Source: Serilophus lunatus
Taxonomy: Eukaryota > Chordata > Aves > Passeriformes > Eurylaimidae
NCBI GenBank assembly: GCA_013399895.1
Contig: VXBA01011246.1
Span: forward strand, 188,485 to 252,484
Direction of reading: 5' to 3'
DNA: 64,000 bases
In this document: positions 52,020-63,621 of the stretch, one piece after another
Numbering within the stretch: the stretch's first letter is position 1
Layout of the letters: every line of letters begins with the position of its first letter
The notes under the pieces: generated by a model
Databases searched by the model: none
What the model saw: the letters and a program-made list of their open reading frames with translations, nothing else
Told to the model about the DNA's origin: nothing
Position numbers and translations under genes: made by a program

Positions 52020-52812
52020 CATACAGCTAGATACTAATATGAATACATGCCTGTACATGTAAAGAAAGAAAACACAGGTGGGTGCCAGTGATGCCTTAAG
52101 GGTATGCTTAATATTTTGGAGAATCTACTTTAGGAAGGTAGCTGGATAACTTGGAATATTAAAGGCCAGAAGAGCCTGTGCTCCAGGGGGCTTGCATTCC
52201 TGTGTATAGATAAGTGGGGTAGTAAGTCAAAATATAGAGTTAGGCTTCCAGGCCTACAAGGAGCTAAACTGGTGTGGAGATAGGTAACCAGGGACCATCA
52301 TGTGGGATGTTTAGGGGACACAGTAGTAAGATGGACTTTAGTTGGATAGTATGGGGGGAGAGCACTCTGAAAGTTATAAAAATGGAAAGATTGTTATACT
52401 TCTCCTCTTTGGATCATCGGACATTGCCAGCAAAGCTACTTCTCCCCTTCATTCCTTGCTTCTCAATTTCCTTGTTGATTTTCAGGCAACACCAGGAATG
52501 GAAGGATTTAGGAAAATTTATTTCCAAGGTGAGAATATTGAAAAAAACGTAACAGCAGTCATGAAAGAATACACTGCTTTTCCCTCTCTGGGCCTTCTTA
52601 ATGCCTTGCCTGGCCCCCCTCCTCATGGAGCCTCCAAGGTTGCCTGTGAAAAATTGACTTTTAGGGAGTTAACTTCTCTGCAAGGCAGGACAAGGAGAAA
52701 CATCAAACATCTATACAAGAAAGTTCCTTCCAGGTGGCAAATGCTTTCATGAGCAACAGAAAATCCTTATGTCTTCGAATTAGATCTTCTGAAAAAGGTC
52801 TTCCATTCCTAT
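52020..52812. other. Spacer between two LTRs, identity unclear
   Basis: It has a more balanced composition than typical unique DNA here. A 136-codon plus frame (52342-52752) contains no domain I know. It could be old ERV-derived sequence, but there is no gag, pol or env motif to support that. Confidence 0.4.
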
Positions 52813-52817
52813 AGTAT
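52813..52817. repeat. Target-site duplication, left copy (AGTAT)
   Basis: Exact match to 53919-53923, outside TGTCTCGG. Confidence 0.85.
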
Positions 52818-53918
52818 TGTCTCGGTTTGAGACAGGGAGAGGGGTTACTTATCAGCACTTGACAGAGAGTTCATCAGAGATGTAACAAGATTTATTAAAA
52901 ATAAAATATAAATGAAAAATGTATGCCTATAAATATGGTACCAGCCACAGGAAATGAAACAAGAACAATAACCGAAACCATGCCCTCCACCCAACCCTAA
53001 AAACCCCAAACACCTGGGACTCATATCCTACACCAGCCACCAACACCCCAAACGCTAAGAAAAAAAAAGATTAAAACTTAAAAAAAGGATTCAAATGGCA
53101 AGGCAGAATGCAGGACCAGCTGCCGCCGCTTTGTGATCCTGGGAAGAGGGACCTACAGCAATCTTCTGTCGTGGGAACAGGGAGCAGATGAAAATGTAGG
53201 GGGGCCCGGGGACATGGGAACATAGGACATGGCAGGAGGCTCAGAGGCAAACCCCTCGGCTGGGACAGGAAGGCGAAGAGTTCCATGGAAACGACTGGAC
53301 CTGGCGTGGCAAGCCTCTCCTTGGAACGGTCTGAGGAATAAGAGTGATTCCAGGAGCCACCAAACTTTCAAAAACCCCTCAACCTCCTGTCCTTTGTTCC
53401 ATCTCTGCTCAATAGGGAAGCAGCTCCAAGCTGTTAGTCTTGTCTGCCTTCTGCTGGCTTACATCATCATCACGGCAGCCACATGCTGCAGTCCACATGG
53501 CAGGACCTGGGCGCCTGCCGGGCTCTTGCAGCGCCACTGTGGCAGAAATCTGCTCTGCTGTGCGGCCCGCTGCGCAGTCGGGGTGGCCAGGGGTGAATGC
53601 CACACGCACCAATGCTGCATCTGTTGCTGCTGTCGCCGGTCGCTGCCCCACAGTTCTGCAGGGCTGTCCCCTGCCACTCATGGCCCCAGCTCTGCCCGTG
53701 GTTCTGCCCGCTGCCGCCGTGCACCATGCCTGCTGCCCTGGCAGACGGGACTACAGATGCGCATCGCTGTGCCCGGCATGGCTTCCTTGCCACGGACCGC
53801 ACTCAGCACTGCTCCTCCTGCTCCTTCCTGAATTCGCTCCGAGAAGGAAAATGGGAAAGATTCAAAAACAGGTTATATACATATTAGAAGTCTTTTCCTG
53901 GGTACTTAAGCCATGACA
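52818..53918 (-). mobile_element. ERV solo LTR, family C (minus strand)
   Basis: The termini are TGTCTCGG (52818) and CATGACA (53918), flanked by AGTAT on both sides. On the minus strand it starts TGTCATGGCTTAAGTACC, akin to the family-B start. It has a GC-rich U3 (53870 to about 53100), an AATAAA at 52896-52891 and the end CTCAAACCGAGACA. At 1101 bp it is shorter than B1. No clear TATA box was found. Open frames of up to 200 codons on either strand (for example 53229-53831) follow the GC content and have no ERV protein motif. Confidence 0.85.
52891..52896 (-). terminator. Polyadenylation signal of LTR C
   Basis: TTTATT on the plus strand reads AATAAA on the minus strand, about 75 bp from the 3' end, as in A and B. 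Confidence 0.55.
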
Positions 53919-53923
53919 AGTAT
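53919..53923. repeat. Target-site duplication, right copy (AGTAT)
   Basis: Exact match to 52813-52817. Confidence 0.85.
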
Positions 53924-54124
53924 ATATGCAAAAAACACACGGGTACAAATGTGATGTACACATTAAAACACCTTTAAATGTAGATATATTAAAATGTTTA
54001 GAATTGCGGTCCTGATTGACTAAATTGTGAAAATTGCTTCCTTGTATAATTCAGTTTACAATGGTGCCACTACATAGTATGATAGACTGTTTTCATAAAC
54101 TCACGGAAAGATTCAGTTTGAGTG

Positions 54125-54262
54125 GGAGATCTTGAGGTCATCCTGTTGTAAATATGGTTCAAAGCAGGAACAGGTTGCCTAGGGCAGTGTCCAACATATT
54201 GAAAATCCCTGAAGACAGAGACTCCACAATTTCTATGTGTCTATCCAGTGTTTAATAATTCT
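54125..54262 (-). mobile_element. Old CR1 LINE fragment (minus strand)
   Basis: Plus-strand strings match the reverse complement of a CR1 3' region with many substitutions: GGTTCAAAGCAGGAACAGGT, CTAGGGCAGTGTCCAAC and GAGACTCCACAATTTCT, then CCAGTGTTTAATAATTCTAC. Both ends are eroded. Confidence 0.7.
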
Positions 54263-54589
54263 ACAACAAAGTTAAAGACAAATAATTGAAAACAGTTTGA
54301 TAGAAAGGCCTGAGGAGCACTGAGAGATTCCAGGAGGTTTGTTTGTTTATTTGTTTGTTTTTGACATACTTGGAAAAAATAGAAACTGCATTCATCTCGA
54401 AATTAAGGGGAATTGCTGAGAAATTAACCATGCAAATAAAATAATTTCTCATTTGGAAGTGTGATGAAAGTCATTATAACATGCTGGGATCATCACCATG
54501 AACCAAAATGAATACACAAACTGTTATTAAAATCTAAAAACGCTAAACTGATTATAGCTCAGCAGCATTAAAGTACACCTTTGTCATCA

Positions 54590-54960
54590 GAATAGGAGAA
54601 AAACTTTAAAGAATGACTAATGTAAGTCGGAATAAAAATACTATCTTTATCATGCTATTATTTTCTTAATTAGATGATTTACGTTCTAGCCATTAATTGT
54701 TCATTGCGGCAAATTAGATATACAGATGTTTATCCTAGAAATGTGTAATGTCAAAACAAAAATTATCATTTTCTTTAGTTTTACATACCTACAGTGTAAC
54801 CTAATTAGAGAAACAATTGGTTTTTATTTTTACTAAGTTCTCAAAAATTTATCACAGCTGAGGATTGCATCCATGTATTTGGAAGAAACACCTGGCAGAC
54901 TGATTAAATTTAAATAAATTTAGTTCTAAGAAATCCTTTAATACAATTAAGGATAAAGAT
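54590..54960. other. Candidate conserved non-coding patch, homeodomain-like sites
   Basis: It contains several TAATTA or ATTAG cores (TTAATTAGATG near 54667, CATTAATTG near 54690, CTAATTAG near 54800) and an ACAATTG SOX-like core near 54814. It has no repeat features and no open frame. Confidence 0.25.
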
Positions 54961-55911
54961 GCAATTGTTGAGCAGAGAAAAATTTCTTGTAAGTACTTCT
55001 CAGAGCTTAGCTAGCCATAGAAAATTCTCAGACATTTTAAATGGGCATTCCTGTTCCTCTAGAGAGCATTACTTAGATATTTACTTTGTCTGGTCAACAG
55101 ATTTCTCCAGGGGCATGTACTAATCAAGATACTTTACAATGGTAATGATAGAAGAGACACCATCTAACATAACAACGCAATTTGAAAATTTAGCTGTCAC
55201 AAAGGCTATGGGAGTTAAAGGCGCTGTTTTTCTCTGATGTTTAAACTAGTACTCCTTACTAAGAAAATATTCCAACCACATTCAGCATAACTGTGTCTTC
55301 TACCCAGGTTATTTGGTTACATGCTGAGTGAGTGCATGACAAGAGACTAGCCTAGGTGAAAAACTGTAGAAAGAACTTAAGAAATGTAAATCCTAATCTA
55401 AAAGACTTTGCATATGCCAAGTTTAAAGGTATGGCTGATAAAATAATTTAAGTGTCTAAATACTAGTTTTCCATATTCTCACTGTTTTACCACTACTTAA
55501 ACTACGTTAAGCCCATTTCTACTTGACTTCAACTTCCCTAACTAAACATTATAAGGGATTGTATCTAATAATGAACAGTACTGAACCTCTCACAAAATAG
55601 AGTTAAACAGCTGTTTTAGGTTAAAACCAGCATAAACCAGTCAAGAAACAAATACAAACCCCTTTGAATGGGTTTAAATTATTATTATAATCTGTATTTT
55701 ACATAAATTTTTTAATCATTTGCTGGTTAAATATTCACCAAAGAGAATTACTCAGTCCTAATGCTCTTGTCAAAATTCAGTTTTTTCATTGTCCAGGAAG
55801 AAATCTTTGCCAATACTCTTGAGGCTGCTACAGATAGAAAAGGCTGCTCCTTTTCCTTCTGATACATAATTATGCTGCAGTAGAACACAAGAATTAGAAC
55901 ACATGGGGAAA

Positions 55912-55983
55912 CAAACCAAACCAAACAAAACAACACCAAACCAAAAAAAAACCCAAAGAACCCAAATCAAGAAAAAAAAAAAA
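55912..55983. repeat. CA/A-rich low-complexity tract
   Basis: AACAAACCAAACCAAAC-type irregular units ending in A runs. Confidence 0.8.
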
Positions 55984-56582
55984 GCAGCACAGCCTCGTAG
56001 TTTACCTGTTAACTTATTCATCAAGTAAAGGAAATACTTGGATTGTGAGAAGTATTTCTGGACTGTGAGTGTCGAGTATGTATCTCCTATTTTACAGAAA
56101 AAGGGAGATATTTATTTTCTCCATAACCACCTTTCCCTTTATAACATGAGGCTCTCAGCCTTGAAAATCTCAGCCTAAATGTTCCCTTTAAGTGACTGAA
56201 CACAATATTTCTCTTAACACTGGAATAATGATTTCTATCTTCTACCTTTGTCTCTGGTTCTGTTTGGCACTTTAGTTTTTTTTTTCCCCACAAAAATTCT
56301 GTGCAGTTATCATAATTTACTTTCCAGATCTGAAATACCATTCAAGGGTCTTCAAAGGTATAAGAGACCTTTAGAGTGTCATACTTGACCAGAGGGATGA
56401 GGCAGTAACTTAAGGACAAGCTCCCATTCCATCATTTTCTTATCCTGGGAAGGGTAAGAATTTATGGGTTTAAGACAAACTTCAAGAAACAATGTCAAAT
56501 ACATAAAAGACTACATGGATATAGTCTTGTGTCTCTAGATAATAATTAGCTGCTTGTCTCTTGAAAATGTAAGAAATCTCTC

Positions 56583-56599
56583 TTTTTTTTTTTTTTTTT
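56583..56599. repeat. Poly-T run
   Basis: 17 consecutive T. Confidence 0.9.
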
Positions 56600-57814
56600 C
56601 TCTCTGTCAGAAACTGTCCATACAGAATCAGATGTCTGCACTGTATGTAGCACAATGAGATCCAGACATTTTTCAGTCTTGTATGAATTTCACTAATAAA
56701 AATTAATAACAGCATTATCTATTTCAGTGAACATGAAAATGAAGTAAAGTTTTACTGCCACTGAGAAGTAATCTCAGAGATTCAGATAAACTGTCCTTCT
56801 AATAAGGCTCATTTTTATGCCTTAAAACTTTCTAAATGAAATGACAATGAGCATTTAAAATATCAATGCTTTTCATTACATTGTCTGTCAGTGAAACTAG
56901 TTTGAGTTCACTTATTGACATTTTGCTGCAAAACATATTATATTAAATTCATTAGTGTTGGATTTTAATATGTCATGTTGACTGTACCTTTCCTATTGAA
57001 GTTGATTTTGGAGTAACATCATGTATTGATGGACTACCACTATCTTGCAATCTTTAAGTTCTACATTTCTAACAAATATTAGAATTTTCTTTTTGTTCTT
57101 CTTGGTTTTGATGCATGTTACTGAAACATAAATTAATTAAAAAGGAAGGCTTGACTTTTAGACAAGTACATTTAGCACAGCACTATACAGTTGTTGAATC
57201 CAATTTGCAAATCTTTGCTTCAATGCCTAAAAAAACGATATGCAATTAAACAACTGCCCTGGGAAGCTCCAAGTGGAGTAAAAACTCATTCAAATTTGTG
57301 GCTATTCCAGAAGTGACTTAAATTGGTGTTTCTAATAATGCTTTGCAACTGATGTTTTTTTTTTTTCTCAGAGAATGGTAAGAAAGTCAGCAGTGTTATG
57401 CTTAGGGGACTTAAGGGACGCTCTACGTGGGTTTATGCCCTCACCAAATCATACTACCTAGGCAGAGGAGTAGGCATAAGCTTCAGTTCATTTACATATC
57501 TTATTCTGAAATGCATGATTGCTGTGCCTGGGAAATAGACCAATGAAATCAAATTATTCTTCATTTCAGATTTTCAAACTGTGTGCAACAAATTCTATTC
57601 AGTGAAGACAGTAATTTTTCCAAGTTAAAATACCATTTCTAGCCAATGGAAAGAGATGGGGGTTAGTATCACCCTGTGAATTACTGTTCATCTCTTCATC
57701 ATGCTTAGTTAGCTATAAGACTGCAAATGATCTTGGTAAACTACCCCAAACTCCTGTTTATTCTGCAACCACTTTCACAAATTTCTTTGGATGTATCTTT
57801 AAATATAACAGATA

Positions 57815-58005
57815 TTTTTCCTTCAATACACCCTTTTGGAGTTTGTTCCATAGTCTGACTCTTCTAAGAGTTAGAAATCTCCTAATTTCTAGTGTAAATT
57901 TACTCATTGCCAATTTCCAATATTGTCTTTTAATTTAAAAAGTTCTTTATCCTCCTGGACATTTTGCTATCCTGCTCAATCCTGGGATATTTATAGAGAG
58001 CAATA
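57815..58005 (-). mobile_element. Ancient CR1 LINE fragment (minus strand)
   Basis: Plus-strand strings such as GTTTGTTCCATAGTCTGACT, AGTTAGAAATCTCCTAATTT and CTTTTAATTTAAAAAG, then TTTATAGAGAGCAATAATTTC, match an old CR1 type as I recall it. They are heavily diverged, consistent with an early avian or reptilian CR1 subfamily. Confidence 0.6.
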
Positions 58006-58129
58006 ATTTCTTTTTTCATTATTTGTTTGAATGTTTGCTTTTTTAAATATGCTGTATATCACACAATGCTGCTGCTGCTCCCTGATTAGATTACTGAACC
58101 TCTTAAAAACTAGAAGAGGGATGCTTGAA

Positions 58130-58134
58130 CTGGT
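58130..58134. repeat. Target-site duplication, left copy (ACTGG)
   Basis: Exact match to 59066-59070. Confidence 0.85.
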
Positions 58135-58305
58135 GTATTGGTTTTTCTGTGGCCAGGTTTTGGTGGCAGTGGGGGGGGGCTGAGGGAGAGGCTTCTTCAA
58201 GAAGCTACTGGAAGTTTCCCCATGCCCAGGCTGGGCCCGCTGCTGGCCAAGGCCGGGCCAATCAGTGGTTGACAGAACGCCTCTGTGATAACATATTTAA
58301 GAAGG

Positions 58306-58727
58306 NNNNNNNNNNNNNNNNNNNNNNNNNNNNNNNNNNNNNNNNNNNNNNNNNNNNNNNNNNNNNNNNNNNNNNNNNNNNNNNNNNNNNNNNNNNNNNN
58401 NNNNNNNNNNNNNNNNNNNNNNNNNNNNNNNNNNNNNNNNNNNNNNNNNNNNNNNNNNNNNNNNNNNNNNNNNNNNNNNNNNNNNNNNNNNNNNNNNNNN
58501 NNNNNNNNNNNNNNNNNNNNNNNNNNNNNNNNNNNNNNNNNNNNNNNNNNNNNNNNNNNNNNNNNNNNNNNNNNNNNNNNNNNNNNNNNNNNNNNNNNNN
58601 NNNNNNNNNNNNNNNNNNNNNNNNNNNNNNNNNNNNNNNNNNNNNNNNNNNNNNNNNNNNNNNNNNNNNNNNNNNNNNNNNNNNNNNNNNNNNNNNNNNN
58701 NNNNNNNNNNNNNNNNNNNNNNNNNNN
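58306..58727. other. Assembly gap (422 N)
   Basis: All N. It covers the GC-rich transcribed part of LTR E3 downstream of the TATA region. Confidence 0.98.
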
Positions 58728-58870
58728 GCTGACCACAGCAACACCTCCCCCCCCCACCTCGCCTTTTTCCCTTGACCGCTGCGGGAGAATAGGTTGGATG
58801 TAAGAAGGAGGGGGACTGGGAGGTAAAAGGTGTCTTTTAGTGTCTCACTCTTAGCTCTGATCTTGTTAGT

Positions 58871-58876
58871 AATAAA
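58871..58876 (+). terminator. Polyadenylation signal of LTR E3
   Basis: AATAAA lies 189 bp before the 3' end. It is lost in E1 and E2. Confidence 0.55.
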
Positions 58877-59065
58877 TTTGATTATTATTCCCACATGGAG
58901 TCTTGTTTTGCCTGTGACAGTGATTAAGAAAGAATCTGCTGTAGTTGTTATCATGAATAGCGAAACCTCTCGTTATATTCTCTCTCTCCTCTATAGCTGG
59001 GCAAGGGGGAGTGAGAAGGCGGCTGTAGTGGGCCCCTGGCACCCAGCCCGGGTTAAACCACTACA

Positions 59066-59070
59066 ACTGG
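59066..59070. repeat. Target-site duplication, right copy (ACTGG)
   Basis: Exact match to 58130-58134. Confidence 0.85.
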
Positions 59071-62000
59071 TTAAAAATGTTTGCATCAATACCTGGGGAA
59101 AGGTCCTACAGGCAAACATCTGTATGAAGAGCTTTGAGACTGAATGTGATCCTTTCCATTTTATGGATTTTACTCTTCTCAACAGCTCCTTCATACCCAA
59201 AGGATGACACCTGCCTTGTTACAACACCTGGAATTAAAAAGCTCTTTGCAGGAAGCAGTGACTACCTTTGCTGACACAGAAGACAGGGAGGGAGGGAAAG
59301 GAAAAGAAAGATAAAGGATGCTATGTAGCTGATGTTAAGCTATTCGTTAGCATGACCTGCTTCACTGCATTTTAGTAGCTTTTAATTCTTTTAACTCTTT
59401 TCTGAGCAAGCGTTTTCCCACCATAAACTTGCAGTTCATTGCTCTCCGTACAAAGCAATACCTGTTTGATCTATGTCTAATGAAATCTTACCTAAACCTT
59501 TAAAGTGAACTATTGATTGAACAATTACACCTAATTTATACTGAAGCATTATCTGTTCCCCCATTCATTCAGTCCTGTTCGTTTATCTGACATTCTACAG
59601 AGCCTCCTTATAACTCTATTTGTAAGAACTGACACATTTACATTGTAAATCAATTTCAAATTTTCGTTGTATTGGAGAAATTGCTCTTCAATAAGATTTT
59701 CTCCCTCAAAAGATAGGTTCAGTGTAGCACTTACATTTAATTGACCCACTCAGTTTACTGTTGAAGTACTTGCCAAGGTTGCACAGGTGAAGTAATCTGC
59801 AATATTCTTATTGCTGAAAAAGCTATTTCAGTCTAAGTTTAATGTTGAACTTTCTCACCCAGAAAATGAATGGATATTAAGTTGGGTTGTGTTGATGCAG
59901 TAATAATTTCCTGGTTCAAGACCATTTTGAACTTGTACACCTTAACTGATATTTTTTTTCTTTCAACTCTTTGAAATGACTGGGACTTCTTACCACCCTA
60001 CAATTTAGGGACATTCATTTTGATAATTAATTAGTGAATTTGAATAAGTATATTCATTAATGTGTTAAGAGCACTACCTGGAAGAATTTGCAATATCATT
60101 AAACTCTTGAAAGAACACAGAGATATCTTCTCAAGGCTTAAAATTTCATAACAATGTGGAGAATGTGTAATGCAAAAATCCCTCATTCCTTCTGGCACTA
60201 TTCTAAGCCTTTCCAGACAGAGAAGCCCCAAAATTTGATTTTCATAGTTGTGAGGGGAAAAACATGAAAGGAACTTTTTAATCATATTTTAGGGACCTGA
60301 AATCCATTACTACACAAATATCTGTACTAAACCATAAGTACTTTGATGCCTTTCTGAACAGTGAGTCTTTTCACAGTCATTTGTTCAGTCTAGTTGGTGT
60401 GCACTTGCCCTGAAATGGTTTCTTCAGGAAAACATTAAAGAGCGCCAGAATACCCTTATGCTATTTTCAGCACATAACTAATGCTACCAGCTTTCTTTTT
60501 ATTATTTATCATGTGAAAAGAACCAAATTAAATCTATTTACATGTTTGAGCATTTTAATTCTTGAACATTTTCTGAATATAAATATAAAAAATATCTTTC
60601 ATTTGTTTCCTAAATACAACATTATAAATGAGGAAAGGAAATATTTCACTAAAAACTATTTATGGGGTTTTTTAACTTTATTTTTAAATCATGATGTTCT
60701 TTTCAAATGTTAATCATTACTTGGATCAGTGTTATTTACCATCTTTAAAACAGTAGTACTTTAATTAGGACATCATTAGATTTCTTCATTTCCAGTGAGA
60801 ATAAGTCTGACTTGCTTATTATTTCTTCATGAATTGAATCTTATAAGCTTGGCATCTGTTTGACTGTGCTCCACTGCATTAATGATGGCATGAAAGGTAT
60901 GAATACATATTGACATGCTTAGATCTAAGAATTTCAGCTTCAGATCATTAATTTCAAAGTCCTGTAATCACTACTGAGATTTTAAAATATTTTATATGTA
61001 TAGTCTTTGCAAAGCATGCAGAGTCAGAGTTCTCAGGTGGTCTGCAGTGAATGGAAGTGGAAGAATTAAGTTAAATAAATACAGTCCGAAGTCTCTGTGA
61101 GAGTATGAATGCAGCACATCTCAAATAATTTTTAATACTTGAAAACTTATAAACTTGTATGAATTACTTATATTTTTATAGCTATTTGAAAATGGTACTT
61201 CCAAGTTTTTTTATGAGATTCATTTGAATTGCACCAAAACTAGTCATAACCTTGAAATTAACTGCCTTCTCTGTGATTTTTTTTGACTCCCTGAAATAAA
61301 CACGTCAGTTCAATACATTATTTAGATGTCTTATATATCAAAATTGGAAAAATGAGTGTGGCAGAGGGCCTTAGGGTAATTTAGGACTGTGGGATCTCTC
61401 TGCTAGAAAAGATTTCAAAATGAAGAATACATGTGAAGAGGTCTGTGGCTTACAAAAGTAAAAGAATAATTCCTACATAAAAGAAGGTAACTTATACTGA
61501 AAAGAAAAAAAAAAAAAAAAAGATGTAGCTGTGTTTACTTTCTTTTTTTCCTCCTCTGGAAACTCTCTTCATTCCCAGATTTTTTGCTATCTAAACAGAG
61601 ACACTTGAAAATTCTTTCATTTGGAATGGTTGTGATACATGTTCACTGCAGGTTTTGTGAGAGTGTTTCATAAAAATGTTTGAACTCACATAAAGTCTGA
61701 TATCACAAACACAAAAGATTAATTTCCGTGTTTGAGTGAAGGTGTTCACAAAACTGATAAACGCGACTAATACTCATTAGATACATATTGGAAACCGATA
61801 CTTTTAAAACCCAATACATCTCAAACACTGTATATTAGTCAGAGAAAGACTAGTGGAATTTCAAGATATCCCTGCCAGGAGTCACAGAAGACAAAATAAC
61901 TTGGGCTCATTTGCACTTAAATAAGATACACATGCAAACTGGGAACATTTCTAGAACGACGAGTACTAAATAGAGAATCTCTCTTTTGCCTGTATGTATA

Positions 62001-63153
62001 CAACTGAATAGCTGTACTGTAGATGAAGCAAAACAAGCTGCCTGTTGCCATGAAAAAAGCAGCAAGATATATCAGATTAAAATAATACCATGAATTGAAC
62101 TTCATGAAACTGTAGCCTTGAGTTAACTCTCATAAATGGTAATTCCACACTGCAGTGAATTTAAAGAGTATATTTCAGAAAGGATTACCTGTATGGCATA
62201 CATGCCTTTAATCACTCAGTGCTTTCTTAAATGAGAAGGAATTTTAGAAGAGATGCAACATAGAATTTGTATAGATATCAATACCATAAAGAAACTTCCT
62301 CAACTATTTTGTCAGTTGACCCTCAGCTTGTTTTCACAATGTATTTAGTCTAAGAAAAATCTTAGGAACAGGGAAAAGATCATCATCACCAACAAAGAAA
62401 TTATCAATAATTTTTGTGTTCTTATTAAAATTTGTATAACCACCATTGTCTTATCTAAAGCACTATGTCATTTTAATAAGACACAATATAGTGACCAGTA
62501 GCAAAAGGCAATAATAATAAACAAAAAAAAGAAAGATGAGACATTTTAGAATATTATCTGTAGTTACTGTAGTATTTTTCTCCTAACAGATAAGAAGTTA
62601 ATAAAATTATCTGTGTACTTCATAAGCTCATAGAAAATCATGAGAAAATGCACTCAACCAACTATACTAGTTTCTTCACTAATGTTTGTAACCTTCCAAT
62701 ATTCTTGAACAGAGAAGAGGTTTCTGCTACATGTTTGTTTTTTTCTAAATTCTTTCCTAAATCCCAAATCTTATCTGCTGCAATCCTGTCTTCTCATTAT
62801 TTTTTCTAGCTTCCAAGTAGCATATGAACTGTTCTTTTTGTACATGAAGAATTTACAATGCTAGGCTCAAATCTAAAAAACAAAAACAGAAGCAAAACAA
62901 ACAAATCAGAAGAAAGAATGAAATATTTGTTGGCACATAGCTTTAGAACTTGCTGCAGATAGTAGGAAGTTAACATTGCTTAAGAAATGTATGGTGCTTC
63001 TGCAGTCCTCAAAGGAAAATACACTGAAGTTTACTAAACCCTTACAAGAAATCTATCTGATTTTAACAAAGTTTCTTGAGCTGGAAGTGTTTGGATGATG
63101 AAAGAATACTGGGGACTAGTGTTATTGTCTTGTTTGTATCCTTTTCTCAATAT
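59071..63153. other. AT-rich unique DNA, no gene recognised
   Basis: It includes a 16-base A run at 61506-61521. No exon, CR1 tail or LTR terminus is seen. Confidence 0.6.
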
Positions 63154-63418
63154 CTGTAAAACTTCTTTCTAATGTCTAACCTATACTTTCCTTGGTGCAG
63201 TTTGAGACTGTGTCCTCTCGTTCTGTCAGTTGCTGCCCGGTGGAAGAGACCAACCCCCACCTGACTACAACCTCCTTTCAGGAAGTTGTAGGGAGTGATA
63301 AGGTCACCTCTGAGCCTCCTTTTCTCCAGGCTAAACAACTCTAACTCCCTCAATCGTTCCTCATAGGGCTTGTGCTCCAAGCCCCCCACCAGCCTCGTTG
63401 CTCTCCTCTGGACGCGCT
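63154..63418 (-). mobile_element. CR1 LINE, inverted 5' part of a twin-primed copy
   Basis: On the minus strand from 63418 it reads RVQRRATRLVGG-type sequence (here GGLEHKPYEERLRELELF), then SLEKRRLRGDLITPYNFLKG and LDIRKKFYR. It stops at the AGAAAGAAGTTTTACAG box and then leaves CR1. The plus-strand fragment that follows starts at the same box. Together they cover one continuous stretch of CR1 with the upstream part flipped. Confidence 0.85.
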
Positions 63419-63621
63419 AGAAAGAAGTTTGACACAGAAAGAATAATAAAATATTGGAATAGTCTGCCTGGGGAGGTGGTGGAGTCACCATTCCTGGATG
63501 TGTTTAAAAAAAGGCCGGATGTGGCACTTGGTGACTTAGTCTAGTCGAGGTGTTAGGGCAAGGGTTGGACTCGATGATCTTGGAGGTCTCTTTCAACCCA
63601 GTAATTCTGTGATTCTGTGAT
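63419..63621 (+). mobile_element. CR1 LINE, 3' part of a twin-primed copy
   Basis: It begins AGAAAGAAGTTTGACACAG, continues TATTGGAATAGTCTGCCTGG and GGTGGTGGAGTCACC, then TTGGACTCGATGATCTTGG, and ends ATTCTGTGATTCTGTGA, two CR1 tail octamers. This tail is intact, so the copy is relatively young. Confidence 0.88.

Larger units (their letters stand above)
54263..57814. other. AT-rich unique DNA with possible conserved patches
   Basis: No gene was recognised. The blocks 54590-54960 and 56795-56965 have the TAATTA/ATTA-dense, non-repetitive texture of vertebrate conserved non-coding elements. T runs lie at 56583-56599 and 57355-57366. A CCAAA/AAAACC low-complexity tract lies at 55912-55983. Confidence 0.5.
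58135..59065 (+). mobile_element. ERV solo LTR, family E copy 3 (plus strand), with gap
   Basis: It starts TGTATTGGTTTTTCTGTGGC. The U3 carries the CCATGCCCAGGCTGGGCCCGC segment and the TATA region GTGATAACATATTTAAGAAGG, which ends exactly at the N gap. After the gap come TAGTAATAAATTTGATT (AATAAA 58871-58876), GTCTTGTTTTGCCTGTGACA and CTCTCGTTATATTCTCTC. The end is GGTTAAACCACTACA at 59065, then ACTGG. The 5-bp duplication is intact and the polyA signal present, so this is the youngest of the three E copies. Confidence 0.9.

Noticed and set aside
52342..52752. 136-codon plus frame between two LTRs
   Set aside because: No gag, pol, env or cellular domain recognised. It may be chance.
53229..53831. 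200-codon plus frame
   Set aside because: Inside LTR C U3, antisense to the LTR. A GC-driven frame.
58125..58775. Frames of 172-230 codons across the N gap
   Set aside because: They are mostly N and cannot be evaluated.
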